Shown: positions 51,044 to 59,849 of the stretch, piece by piece
Position numbering within the stretch: the stretch's first letter is position 1
Layout: the number at the start of each line of letters is the position of its first letter
Assembly: GCA_027491155.1 (NCBI GenBank)
Contig: JAIXWR010000005.1
Span: 1-64,000 of the forward strand
Reading direction: 5' to 3'
Length of the DNA: 64,000 nucleotides
DNA from: Verrucomicrobiaceae bacterium
GTDB taxonomy: Bacteria > Verrucomicrobiota > Verrucomicrobiia > Verrucomicrobiales > Akkermansiaceae
Notes under the pieces: generated by a model
What the model was told of the DNA's origin: nothing
Database searches by the model: none
What the model saw: only the letters and a program-made list of their open reading frames with translations
Position numbers and translations under genes: made by a program

Positions 51044-51072
51044 TTGCACCCCGGCCGATCCGGGTGTATGCC
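51044..51072 (+). promoter_or_regulatory. Promoter candidate for secA
   Basis: TTGCAC, 17-nt spacer, TATGCC, with the transcript start about 34 nt before the ATG at 51113. Confidence 0.45.
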
Positions 51073-51112
51073 GTCACCCCGGTTCGCCCAAGGGACCCTA
51101 CCTCCTTCTCAC

Positions 51113-54100
51113 ATGATCAAGTGGATCCTCCAGAAAATCGTCGGCTCGAAGAACCAGCGTGAGTTGCGCCGGATCCGCCCGACCGTCGAGCGCATCAAGG
51201 AAATCGAGGAAGCCCTGCAGCGGGAGCCGGTGGAAAAGCTCCGTGAAATGACCGCCAAATGGCAGGAGCACCTCTCCCGCTACCACGAGCTCAAGGTCGC
51301 CGCCAAGCCACAGCTCGAACGCATGGACGCCGACGGCCTCGCCGAAGCCGCCGCCTACATGAACGGCCGCCTCAACCGCCTGCGCGACGACTTCCCGTCG
51401 CTGCCCGTCACCGTCGAGGCCTCCGCCGCATCCATCGAAGCCGCGAAGGCCGCCTTCCATGGGGTCGAGGGCGACTTCATCAAGCTTCGCGCCAAGTTCC
51501 TCGACCAGATCCTGCCCGAAGCCTACGCCGTCGTGAAGAACGCCGCGCGCCGGATGTGCGGCACCACCATCGACGTCTGCGACCAGCCGCTCGGCTGGGA
51601 AATGGTCCACTTCGACACCCAGCTCGTCGGCGGCATCGCCCTCCACCGCGGGATGATCGCGGAAATGATGACCGGCGAGGGCAAGACCCTCGTCGCCACC
51701 CTGCCGGTCTATCTCAACGCCCTCACCGGCCTCGGCGTCCACGTCATCACGGTCAACGACTACCTCGCCCGCCGCGACTCGGAGTGGATGGGTTCACTCT
51801 TCAAGTTCCTCGGCCTGACCATCGGCTGCATCCAGAACCAGATGCCGCCCTGGGACCGCCGCCAGCACTACGCTTGCGACATCACCTACGGCACCAACTC
51901 GGAGTTCGGTTTCGATTATCTCCGCGACAACGGCATGGCCTCGACCAAGGACGAGCAGGTCCAGCGCGGCCACTACTTCGCGATCATCGACGAGGTCGAC
52001 TCCATCCTCATCGACGAGGCCCGTACGCCGCTCATCATTTCCGGCCCGTCCTCGGTCTCCAGCCACCAGTTCGACAAATACAAGCCGCTCGTCGAGCAGA
52101 TCGTCCGCCAGCAGACCTCCCTCTGCAACGAACTCGTCGCCGAAGCCAAGAAGGCCCAGGAAGCCGGCGACATGGAGACCTGCGGCCGCGCGCTGTTCAA
52201 GGTGAAGCTCGGCCAGCCGCGCAACCGCCAGCTCATGCGCATGATGGAGGAGCCGGAAATCCGCCGCCTCCTCGAGAAGACCGAGCTCTCCTTCTATCAG
52301 GACGCCCAGAAGAAGGAACTCTTCGCCATCAAGGAAGAACTCTACTTCACCATCGACGAGAAGAGCCATGACTCCGACCTGATGGAGAAGGGCCGCGAAT
52401 TCCTCTCGCCCGACGATCCGGAGGCCTTCGTGCTTCCCGACATCGGCACCCTCTTCGCCGACATCGAGGCCGACGGCGCCCTCAGCGACGAGCAGCGCGT
52501 GATCCGCAAGGAACAGCTCCAGGTGAAGCTCGATTCCCAGGCGGAGAAGATGCACAACATCTCCCAGCTCCTGAAGGCCTACTGCGTCTATGAAAAGGAC
52601 GTCCAGTACGTGGTGAAGGAAGACAAGGTGATCATCGTCGATGAAAACACCGGCCGCGAAATGCCCGGCCGCCGCTGGTCGGACGGACTCCACCAGGCGG
52701 TCGAGGCCAAGGAAGGCGTCTCCATCGAGAAGGAGACCCAGACCTTCGCCACCATCACCATCCAGAACTACTTCCGCCTTTACGAAAAGCTCGCCGGCAT
52801 GACCGGCACCGCGGAAACCGAAGCCGCGGAGTTTTCCGACATCTACAAGCTCGACGTGCTGCCGATCCCGGCCAACCGGCCGAACCAGCGCACCGACCAC
52901 AACGACCAGGTCTTCAAGACCCGCCGCGAGAAGTACAACGCCGTCATCAAGAAGATCGAGGAAGCCCACGCCAAGGGCCAGCCGGTCCTCGTCGGCACCG
53001 CCTCGGTCGATGCCTCGGAAACGGTCTCGCGCATGCTCAAGCGCAGCAAGATCCCCCACACCGTGCTCAACGCGAAGTACCACCGCCAGGAGGCCGAGAT
53101 CATCGCCAAGGCCGGACAGCGCGGCGCGGTGACCGTCTCGACCAACATGGCCGGCCGCGGCACCGACATCAAGCTGGGCGAAGGCGTCCCCGAAGTCGGC
53201 GGCCTCTTCGTGATGGGCACCGAGCGCTACGAGTCCCGCCGCGTCGACCGCCAGCTCCGCGGACGCTGCGCCCGCCAGGGCGACCCGGGCATGAGCCAGT
53301 TCTTCATCTCGTTCGAAGACGACCTGATGCGCAACTTCGCCGCCGCCGACCGCATGACGTCGATGATGGAGCGCTTCGGCATGCAGGAAGGCGAGGCCCT
53401 CGAGCACTCCTGGCTCAACAAGTCGGTCGAAACCGCCCAGAAGCGCGTCGAACAGCGCAACTACACCTGGCGCAAGCGGGTGCTCGAGTTCGACGACGTG
53501 ATGAACAAGCAGCGCGAGGTCGTTTACGGCTACCGCAACGAGGTGCTCTCCACCGAGACCCCGCGCGACCTCGTCAACGAGATCATCCAGAAGGTCATCC
53601 CGCAGAAGGTCACCGAGTTCCTCGCCGACCGCGACGAGGCGAACCCGGACTACAACGAGCTGGTGCACTGGGTGAACGCCACCTTGCCGATCCGCTTCAC
53701 GATGGAAGACCTCGACAGCGTCGCGAAGACCTCCGAGGACATCGCCAACCTCCTCGTCCAGCGCGTCCAGGAAGCCTACGAGGCCCGCGTCGACGGGCTC
53801 CCGCCGGAGATCCTCGACATGGAGGAGCGCCGCATGATGCTCGCCGCGATCGACCGCCAGTGGCAGGCCCACCTTTACAACATGGATGCCCTCCGCGAAG
53901 GCGTCCACCTCCGCGCCCAGGGCCAGAAGGACCCGCTGATCGAATACAAGAACGAGGCCTACGAGCTGTTCTCCCAGCTGATGAACAACATCGAGGGCGA
54001 GGCGCTGCAGAACCTCTTCCGCTCCGCCGGCAACCTCGAATCGATCCTCCGCCAGCTCCACCACGCGCCCCAGCACCTGCAAGGCGGCGAACAGCCGATC

Positions 54101-54292
54101 ACCCGCGCCAATGTCGCCTCCACCGGCAGCTCCGGCAGCGTGCTGGTCGAGGAAGCGGGTGCCGGCGAGATCAAGCTGAACCTGCCGAAGCGCCGCCCGC
54201 CGAGCTTCGACATCGACCAGCTCGGCCGCAACGCCCCCTGCCCCTGCGGCTCCGGGAAGAAATACAAGCAGTGCTGCGGCAAGGAGGGCTGA
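51113..54292 (+). CDS. secA: Preprotein translocase ATPase SecA, large form
   Basis: 1059 residues (E. coli 901). Motor motifs: MMTGEGKTLVATLP (Walker A near 185), the DEVD box IIDEVDSILIDEARTPLIIS, GTASVDASETVSRML, and STNMAGRGTDIKLGEG of motif V-VI. The size excess is mainly an insertion of about 120 residues (about 330-470: RQQTSLCNELVAEAKKAQEA to SQLLKAYCVYEKDVQYVV), as in SecA of Bacteroidetes/Chlorobi relatives. A SEC-C zinc motif CPCGSGKKYKQCCG ends the protein. Drives export through SecYEG. Confidence 0.97.
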   Translation: MIKWILQKIVGSKNQRELRRIRPTVERIKEIEEALQREPVEKLREMTAKWQEHLSRYHELKVAAKPQLERMDADGLAEAAAYMNGRLNRLRDDFPSLPVTVEASAASIEAAKAAFHGVEGDFIKLRAKFLDQILPEAYAVVKNAARRMCGTTIDVCDQPLGWEMVHFDTQLVGGIALHRGMIAEMMTGEGKTLVATLPVYLNALTGLGVHVITVNDYLARRDSEWMGSLFKFLGLTIGCIQNQMPPWDRRQHYACDITYGTNSEFGFDYLRDNGMASTKDEQVQRGHYFAIIDEVDSILIDEARTPLIISGPSSVSSHQFDKYKPLVEQIVRQQTSLCNELVAEAKKAQEAGDMETCGRALFKVKLGQPRNRQLMRMMEEPEIRRLLEKTELSFYQDAQKKELFAIKEELYFTIDEKSHDSDLMEKGREFLSPDDPEAFVLPDIGTLFADIEADGALSDEQRVIRKEQLQVKLDSQAEKMHNISQLLKAYCVYEKDVQYVVKEDKVIIVDENTGREMPGRRWSDGLHQAVEAKEGVSIEKETQTFATITIQNYFRLYEKLAGMTGTAETEAAEFSDIYKLDVLPIPANRPNQRTDHNDQVFKTRREKYNAVIKKIEEAHAKGQPVLVGTASVDASETVSRMLKRSKIPHTVLNAKYHRQEAEIIAKAGQRGAVTVSTNMAGRGTDIKLGEGVPEVGGLFVMGTERYESRRVDRQLRGRCARQGDPGMSQFFISFEDDLMRNFAAADRMTSMMERFGMQEGEALEHSWLNKSVETAQKRVEQRNYTWRKRVLEFDDVMNKQREVVYGYRNEVLSTETPRDLVNEIIQKVIPQKVTEFLADRDEANPDYNELVHWVNATLPIRFTMEDLDSVAKTSEDIANLLVQRVQEAYEARVDGLPPEILDMEERRMMLAAIDRQWQAHLYNMDALREGVHLRAQGQKDPLIEYKNEAYELFSQLMNNIEGEALQNLFRSAGNLESILRQLHHAPQHLQGGEQPITRANVASTGSSGSVLVEEAGAGEIKLNLPKRRPPSFDIDQLGRNAPCPCGSGKKYKQCCGKEG

Positions 54293-54372
54293 TCCTTCCA
54301 CCGTGACGGTCGGATCCACAAAGGCATGAAATCCGCTTTCGCGGACCCGTGCTTGCGCTACCCTCCGCCGCC

Positions 54373-55176
54373 ATGGCCGACCGCCGCCGCTTCCTTCTCC
54401 TCGGTGCCCTCGCCCTCGCCGCCACGGCGTGCAGCGAGAAGTCCAGCTCCACCGGCGCCGGCCCGCCGCTGCGGATCGGCATGGACCTCAGCTACCCGCC
54501 TTTCGAGATGCAGGACACCGCCGGCAAGCCAGACGGCGTCGGCGTGAAGATGGCCGAAGCCCTCGCCGCGAAACTCGGACGCCCGCTCCAGATCGTGCCG
54601 ATGGAGTTCTCCGGCCTGATCCCCGCGCTCCAGACCGGGAACGTCGACCTCGTGCTTTCCTCGATGACCGCCACCGACGAGCGCCGCAAGACCATCGACT
54701 TCTCCGACCCCTATGCCTTCACCGGCCTCGCGGTGCTGGTGAAGAAGGACTCCGACATCCAGTCGATCGACGACCTGAAAAGGCCCGGCCGCAGCCTCAC
54801 TGCCAAGACCGCCACCACCGCCCAGACCTGGATCACCGCCAACCTTCCGGAAGCCAAGCTCGTGGTCTTCGAAGACCAGACCGCCTGCGTCCAGGAAGTC
54901 GTCCAGGGCCGGGCCGATGCCTTCATCTACGATCAGCTTAGTATTTACCAATACGCCCGGCAGAACCCCGACACCACCCGCGGCCTGCTCAAGCCCTTCG
55001 TCGAGGAGAGCTGGGCGCTGGGGATCGGAAAGGGCAACGACGCCCTCCGCCAGCAGGTGAACGAGTTCATCGCCGCCTTCCGCGCGGAGAAAGGCTTCGA
55101 GAAGCTCGGCGACCGGTATCTGGCGGAAGAGAAGAAGTTCCTCGAAAGCCAGGGCATCCCCTTCATCATCCGTTGA
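54373..55176 (+). CDS. Amino-acid ABC transporter, substrate-binding lipoprotein
   Basis: 267 residues. Signal with RRRFLLLGALALAATACS, lipobox ATAC (Cys near 19). The family 3 solute-binding domain follows (LRIGMDLSYPPFEMQDTAGK, DLVLSSMTATDERRKTIDFS, RADAFIYDQLSIYQYARQNP). Binds polar amino acids in the periplasm. Start: ATG at 54373; a GTG at 54349 adds 8 residues. First of three genes with permease and ATPase. Confidence 0.9.
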   Translation: MADRRRFLLLGALALAATACSEKSSSTGAGPPLRIGMDLSYPPFEMQDTAGKPDGVGVKMAEALAAKLGRPLQIVPMEFSGLIPALQTGNVDLVLSSMTATDERRKTIDFSDPYAFTGLAVLVKKDSDIQSIDDLKRPGRSLTAKTATTAQTWITANLPEAKLVVFEDQTACVQEVVQGRADAFIYDQLSIYQYARQNPDTTRGLLKPFVEESWALGIGKGNDALRQQVNEFIAAFRAEKGFEKLGDRYLAEEKKFLESQGIPFIIR

Positions 55177-55183
55177 GGCCCGG

Positions 55184-55960
55184 ATGACCCGCCGCCAGCA
55201 CATCGCCAACATCGGGGTAGCCGTCGCGCTCATGGCCGCCGTCGGCTGGCTCTGCACTCTGGTGTTCGGTCAACTCGGCAGGCAGACCGACTGGTCGAAG
55301 GCCTGGCAGTATCGCGAGGCGCTGTGGAACGGCTGGCTGATGACGCTCGGCATTTCCTTCGCCGCGCTGGCCGGCAGCATCGTCTTCGGCCTGCTCTTCC
55401 TGCTCGGCCAGCGCTCCCCGCTGCCGGTGGTCCGCTGGACCTGCCGCGCCTTCCTCGAGTTCGTCCGCGATACCCCCCTGCTGGTCCACCTGCTGTTCGG
55501 CTACTTCGTCATCTTCGCCCCGCTCATCTCACGGCCGCTGGCCGATGCCGGCTTCCAGGACAAGGTGGTCATCGGCATCCTGCTGCTCTCCGTTTTCCAA
55601 GGTGCCTACCTCGGCGAGATCCTCCGCGGCGGGGTGGAAAGCATCCCGAAAGCCCAGTGGGACTCCGCCCGCGCGGTCGGCTTCAGCCCGGTCCAGGTGT
55701 ATCGCCACGTGATCTTTCCCCAGGCCCTGCGCCGCGTGCTGCCGGCCATCGCCGGGCTCTTCGTCTCGCTGATCAAGGACTCCTCGCTGCTCAGCGTGAT
55801 CGGTGTTTCCGAATACTTCTACAACACCAAGAACTTCATCTCCCGCTCCTACGCCGGGCTCGAGGGCTACATCCCGCTCGCCCTCGGCTACCTCGCCCTC
55901 ACCCTGCCGGTCGCATGGCTCGCGCACTGGCTGGAGAAACGCTTCCGCCATGAAACTTGA
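55184..55960 (+). CDS. Amino-acid ABC transporter permease
   Basis: 258 residues. Membrane helices of the HisM/GlnP type, with the EAA loop (RGGVESIPKAQWDSARAVGF) near residue 148 that docks the ATPase. LLVHLLFGYFVIFAPL lies upstream. Begins 7 nt after the binding-protein stop. Confidence 0.92.
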   Translation: MTRRQHIANIGVAVALMAAVGWLCTLVFGQLGRQTDWSKAWQYREALWNGWLMTLGISFAALAGSIVFGLLFLLGQRSPLPVVRWTCRAFLEFVRDTPLLVHLLFGYFVIFAPLISRPLADAGFQDKVVIGILLLSVFQGAYLGEILRGGVESIPKAQWDSARAVGFSPVQVYRHVIFPQALRRVLPAIAGLFVSLIKDSSLLSVIGVSEYFYNTKNFISRSYAGLEGYIPLALGYLALTLPVAWLAHWLEKRFRHET

Positions 55961-56681
55961 AGTCCAAGGCGCAACCCGGATCTATGGCGCGACCCGTGCG
56001 CTCGACAGCCTGACACTGTCGCTGCCCGACGCGCGGATCCTCGTGCTGATCGGCCCCTCCGGTGGCGGAAAGAGCACGCTGCTGCGGGTACTCGGCGGCC
56101 TCGAGACGGCCGACAGCGGCACCGTGGAAGTCAACGGCCGGCGCCTCGTCGCCGACCCCGCCGCCCTCCAGGCCTACCGCCGGAAAAACGGCTTCCTCTT
56201 CCAACAGTTCAACCTCTTCCCCCACCTCTGCGCCCGGAAGAACATCACCCTGCCCCTCGAGAAAGTCCACGGCCACGACCCCGCGAAAGCCCGCGCCATG
56301 GCCGACGAGGCGCTCTCACGCTTTGGCCTGTTAGAACACGCCGACAAGCTCCCCGCCCAGCTTTCCGGCGGCCAGCAGCAGCGCGTCGGCATCGCCCGCG
56401 CCATCGCCTTCTCGCCCGAGATCCTGTTCCTCGACGAACCGACCTCCGCGCTCGATCCCGAGATGACCGCCGAGGTCCTCGAGCTGATCCAGGAACTCGC
56501 CGAGGCCGGCCAGGACATCATCCTCAGCACCCACGAGATGGGCTTCGCCCGCGCCGTCGCCGATCACGTCGCCTTCGTCGCCGCCGGCCGGATCGAGGAA
56601 TGCGGCCCGCCCGCCGCGCTGTTCGGAGAACCCGCGTCGCCGCTGTGCCGGCGCTTCCTCTCGCGGGTGATGCGTTATTGA
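55950..56681 (+). CDS. Amino-acid ABC transporter ATP-binding protein
   Basis: 243 residues. Walker [11 protein letters not shown]-loop [11 protein letters not shown], signature [14 protein letters not shown], Walker [17 protein letters not shown]-loop STHEMG. GlnQ/ArtP type. Overlaps the permease by 11 nt, so translation is coupled. Downstream, the terminator at 56694-56728 serves the opposite-strand gene. Confidence 0.94.
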   Translation: MKLEVQGATRIYGATRALDSLTLSLPDARILVLIGPSGGGKSTLLRVLGGLETADSGTVEVNGRRLVADPAALQAYRRKNGFLFQQFNLFPHLCARKNITLPLEKVHGHDPAKARAMADEALSRFGLLEHADKLPAQLSGGQQQRVGIARAIAFSPEILFLDEPTSALDPEMTAEVLELIQELAEAGQDIILSTHEMGFARAVADHVAFVAAGRIEECGPPAALFGEPASPLCRRFLSRVMRY

Positions 56682-56693
56682 AACCGGGCCATG

Positions 56694-56728
56694 AAAAACG
56701 GGGCGAAGGATCATCTCCCCCGCCCCGT
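56694..56728 (-). terminator. Intrinsic terminator of the HTH gene
   Basis: On the minus strand ACGGGGCG (from 56698-56705) pairs with CGCCCCGT (56721-56728), an 8-bp stem with a 15-nt loop, followed by a T-run (TTTTT at 56698-56694). Confidence 0.7.
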
Positions 56729-56752
56729 CGTGAAATCCGGATCCTCCAAGGC

Positions 56753-57199
56753 TTACGCCTTCGTGCCGGTGATCGCCAGCAGGCGGTCGAGGGTCATGGT
56801 GACCAGCACCTGGCTGCCGGTGGCGGTGACATAGGTGGTGGAATCGCTCGCCTTGCCGGCAAGTCCGCCGAATTCAAGGTTCAACTTTTCAATCTTGGGG
56901 TCGACTTTGTCTTCGAGGATCTCGCCGGTGATCATGTTCATCGAACGGACGATCTTGAAACCTTTGCCCGAGAGCAGTTTCAAAACCGCATCCTTGTCGA
57001 TCGCGCCGGCCTTGCCCTTCTTCGGGCTGGCACCCGAAGCCTTCTTCCAATTGGTGAGGGTGAGCGGGCTGATGCCGTATTTCTTCGCCGCCTTGGCCGC
57101 GCCGCCGCGACCCTGTTGGGCGATGAAGCTCAGGATTTCCGCTTTCTCCGCGTCGCTATAACGCTTGCCTTTCTTGTTTGCTGCTTTTTTAGCTGCCAT
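56753..57199 (-). CDS. HTH-containing protein of unknown function
   Basis: 148 residues. A lysine/alanine-rich N-terminus (AAKKAANKKGKRYSDAEKAE) leads to a homeodomain-like/IS3-OrfA-type helix-turn-helix (GAAKAAKKYGISPLTLTNWK). The rest (about 80 residues) is a small domain with SGKGFKIVRSMNMITGEILE and TYVTATGSQVLVTMTLDRLL. No transposase partner or inverted repeats are seen, so it is not an IS fragment. Function unknown; probably DNA binding. Its own promoter and terminator make it a single-gene unit. Confidence 0.75.
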   Translation of the reverse strand: MAAKKAANKKGKRYSDAEKAEILSFIAQQGRGGAAKAAKKYGISPLTLTNWKKASGASPKKGKAGAIDKDAVLKLLSGKGFKIVRSMNMITGEILEDKVDPKIEKLNLEFGGLAGKASDSTTYVTATGSQVLVTMTLDRLLAITGTKA

Positions 57200-57205
57200 G
57201 CGCCG

Positions 57206-57233
57206 TGTTAGAAACGCATGGGTCCGCGGACAA
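57206..57233 (-). promoter_or_regulatory. Promoter for the HTH gene
   Basis: TTGTCC (57233-57228), 16-nt spacer, CTAACA (57211-57206) on the minus strand, 6 nt from the ATG at 57199; leaderless layout. The rest of the gap to 57410 holds no gene that I can support. Confidence 0.5.
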
Positions 57234-57410
57234 GGATTTTCTCGAAAGAGTATCTGAAAAACTCATTTCGGGAACATGGCGTTTTCCGTGATCCCGATCC
57301 GGATACCGCTTTTCTTCCGAGGGAACCTACGAAACCTCCGGATCATATCTCCACCCGAGCTTGTCGGCTTGTCCCACAACGATCGGCAAAAGCGGGCTCC
57401 GGCCATGCCT

Positions 57411-58934
57411 TCAGTCCAGCTCGCGCCACACGACCGATTCGAAGCGGGTCGGACTTTCATACGAGCCGATGCCCAGCGCGGCCGGTCTCGCGACTGGATC
57501 CCAGGCCCAGGGGAAAACGATGCCCAGCTCGCGACCGGCAATCGGCACCAGCGCCTGCTCGCGGTCGTCGATCCGGATCCGGACCCGCTCCGGCCGCACT
57601 TCCACCGCGAGTTCATACGTCCTTCCGTTCTCCAGGGTGAACTTGAATCCCCCGCCCTGCCGCAAGTCGCGGCCGTCGATGCTCTGAACGCCGGCCACGC
57701 CGCGGTCCCAGCCGTCGATGTCCACCGAAGCGGTGCCGCCCTCCCCCGAAAAGAAGATCGCCACCGAATGCTCGCCGGACATCCGGACAAAGCGGGCACG
57801 GACCTCGTAGGCCGCCGGCATTTCCTTTTCGAGCGCGAGGATGCAGACCGAGTCATCCGTCACGACTTGCGAATCCTGCCGTTGCCAAGTGCCCGAGATC
57901 ACGCCGCCGGAAAGGTCGGCCCCTGCCAGCGCGTCGTGCCATTCGCCGGGACCGGTCGCCACCGCGGGCGGCACCGCTTGCGGTGGCTTCGACAGCTTCC
58001 AGTAGCCCGCCGCCGCGGCGAGGCCGCCAAGACCCGCGAGCGAGAGCAGCTTCCGCCGCCCGATCCCGCCCCGGCCCGCTCCGTCGAGCAGGGCAAGCAA
58101 GGCCGCCATGTCCGCCGGGCGCTCGTCCGGGTCCGGCCGCAGGGCCTTCATGGTCGCCAGGCTGAGCGCCCGCGGGACTTCCGGCCGGATCACGCCCGGG
58201 GCATCGAAACTGCCGCGCGGCACCCGGCCGGTGAGCATTTCGTAAAGCATGACACCCAGCGCGAAGACATCCGAACGCACATCCGGCGGGCTTTCGCGAA
58301 AGCACTCCGGCGCCATGTAGTCGAGCGTGCCTACCGCCGCCCCTGTGAGGGTGAGCCGCGGCGTGCCGGGCGCCACCGGCACGGCCAGCCCGAAGTCGGT
58401 GACGCGCGCCGTCCCCTGGCCGTCGATCAGCACGTTCTCCGGCTTCATGTCGCGGTGGACCACGCCGGACGCATGCGCGGCGGCCAATGCCCCGCCGATC
58501 TCGCGGACCAGGCGCAGGACCTCGTCCAGCGGCAGGCCGTCGGGATGAAGCGCGATCCGCTCGCGCAGCGTGCCGCCCTCGACATACTCCATCACGATCG
58601 CCGCGCCGCCGGAGTCCAGCCTCTCGAAATGATGCACGGTCACCAGGTTCGGATGGCGCAGCCGGGCCATCGTGCGGGCCTCGCGTTCCAGCCGCTCGAG
58701 GAACAAGGGATCCCCGGCCAGGCCCGCGGCCACCACCTTGACCGCCACCTCCCGCCCGAGGCCCAGCTGGGTGGCGAGATAGACCGAGCCCATGCCACCG
58801 CGGCCGAGCAGGCGCTGGATCCCGATCCCCGGCAGCTCCGGCGGGACCTCTTCGCCCCCGGGCATCATCCCGCCGGCCATCAGGCGGCCGGGATCCAGCC
58901 CGGCGAGACGGCGATGCGGTGAAGACGGCGACAT
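57411..58934 (-). CDS. Membrane Ser/Thr protein kinase with C-terminal sensor-like domain
   Basis: 507 residues (GTG at 58937 would add one). Kinase domain: LGRGGMGSVYLA near 44, VAVKVV with the ATP lysine, HRDMKPENVLID (catalytic loop), TDFGL, MAPECF. A membrane helix follows (LLSLAGLGGLAAAAGYW, about 300), then an outside domain of about 180 residues beginning GEWHDALAGADLSGG, with a jelly-roll (DUF1080-like) look (AYEVRARFVRMSGEHSVAIF). Lies 55 nt downstream of an ECF sigma gene, a known Planctomycete/Verrucomicrobia arrangement in which the kinase modulates the sigma factor. Confidence 0.9.
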   Translation of the reverse strand: MSPSSPHRRLAGLDPGRLMAGGMMPGGEEVPPELPGIGIQRLLGRGGMGSVYLATQLGLGREVAVKVVAAGLAGDPLFLERLEREARTMARLRHPNLVTVHHFERLDSGGAAIVMEYVEGGTLRERIALHPDGLPLDEVLRLVREIGGALAAAHASGVVHRDMKPENVLIDGQGTARVTDFGLAVPVAPGTPRLTLTGAAVGTLDYMAPECFRESPPDVRSDVFALGVMLYEMLTGRVPRGSFDAPGVIRPEVPRALSLATMKALRPDPDERPADMAALLALLDGAGRGGIGRRKLLSLAGLGGLAAAAGYWKLSKPPQAVPPAVATGPGEWHDALAGADLSGGVISGTWQRQDSQVVTDDSVCILALEKEMPAAYEVRARFVRMSGEHSVAIFFSGEGGTASVDIDGWDRGVAGVQSIDGRDLRQGGGFKFTLENGRTYELAVEVRPERVRIRIDDREQALVPIAGRELGIVFPWAWDPVARPAALGIGSYESPTRFESVVWRELD

Positions 58935-58989
58935 CACGGGGGCACGATAACGACCGGCCCGCAGGCCGGAAGCATGGAATCCCGGCTCC

Positions 58990-59718
58990 CTACGACATCC
59001 CTCCGAGCACCTTCATCATATACGCGATCTCCTCGTCGATCCCCGCGTCCGGTGCCTGCGTCCCGGCGACCTCCTCCCGCAGGGCCTCGCGGAATCTCGC
59101 CCGCAGGCGGTGCACGCCGACCTTGAAAGCCCCGGCGTTCATGCCCAGCGGCCGGCCGGCCTCCTCGTAGTCCGCCATGCTCCCCTCGCCGCTCAGGAAG
59201 GGCCGCATCGCCGCGAAAGCCGCATCCTTTCCCCGCGCCGCGGCGTCGGTCTCGAGCCGCCGCACCGCCTGGTCCAGCACCGTGAGCGCCCATTGCCGGT
59301 CGAACAAATGCTCGGCGCTTTCGCCCTCGGCCTGCTCGCCGGCATACCAGACCTCCGCCTCGCTGCCGTCGAAGGACACCACCCGCCCGCCACCCCGGCG
59401 CTCCGCCTTCGCCTTCCCCTGCTCGTCCCGGACATGGCGCTGGAGCCCCGTCAGCAGGAAAGTCCGGAGTTTCCCCCGCGAGGCATCGGCGGCGGCGAAG
59501 AGATCCTTCTCCAGCACCTCCACGAAGAAGCCCTGCACCATGTCCTCCGCATCCGCGGCACCCAGCCCGAAGCGACGGCACCACGCATAGAGCGGGAACC
59601 AGTAGGCACCACAGAGATCTTCCAGCGCCCGCCGGGCCGTCACACCCTGCCCGCGAGCCTGCATCACCAGGCTCCAGCGGGTGGCCTGGAAACGGTTCCG
59701 GTCGGAGCGGGATTCCAT
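58990..59718 (-). CDS. ECF-like sigma factor linked to Ser/Thr kinase
   Basis: 242 residues. Region 2 like: RFQATRWSLVMQARGQG, YWFPLYAWCRRFGLGAADAE, DMVQGFFVEVLEKDLF, KLRTFLLTGLQRHVRDE. Region 4 is divergent (EGSMADYEEAGRPLGMNAGA, FKVGVHRLRARFREAL). A spacer of about 90 residues separates the two, longer than in usual ECFs. The pairing with a membrane Ser/Thr kinase fits the STK-associated ECF groups. Upstream -10-like TATGGG at about 30 nt. Confidence 0.85.
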   Translation of the reverse strand: MESRSDRNRFQATRWSLVMQARGQGVTARRALEDLCGAYWFPLYAWCRRFGLGAADAEDMVQGFFVEVLEKDLFAAADASRGKLRTFLLTGLQRHVRDEQGKAKAERRGGGRVVSFDGSEAEVWYAGEQAEGESAEHLFDRQWALTVLDQAVRRLETDAAARGKDAAFAAMRPFLSGEGSMADYEEAGRPLGMNAGAFKVGVHRLRARFREALREEVAGTQAPDAGIDEEIAYMMKVLGGMS

Positions 59719-59849
59719 CGCGCCAACCCCATAGCACGCGCAAACGGGAACCCAAGGCAAAGCTCCCCTTGCCCGTGGATGGAATTCCCGCCAGACTTTC
59801 CACTTGGGGCCGCGCAACACCCCGGCCACCCTCCGACCTTTCACTTCCC

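Noticed and set aside
51794..54319. 841-codon minus-strand frame opposite secA
   Set aside because: Shadow of secA.
57276..57359. 27-codon minus-strand frame (MIRRFRRFPRKK...) between the HTH and kinase genes
   Set aside because: Very short and arginine-rich, with no ribosome-binding site, no promoter and no relatives that I recognise.
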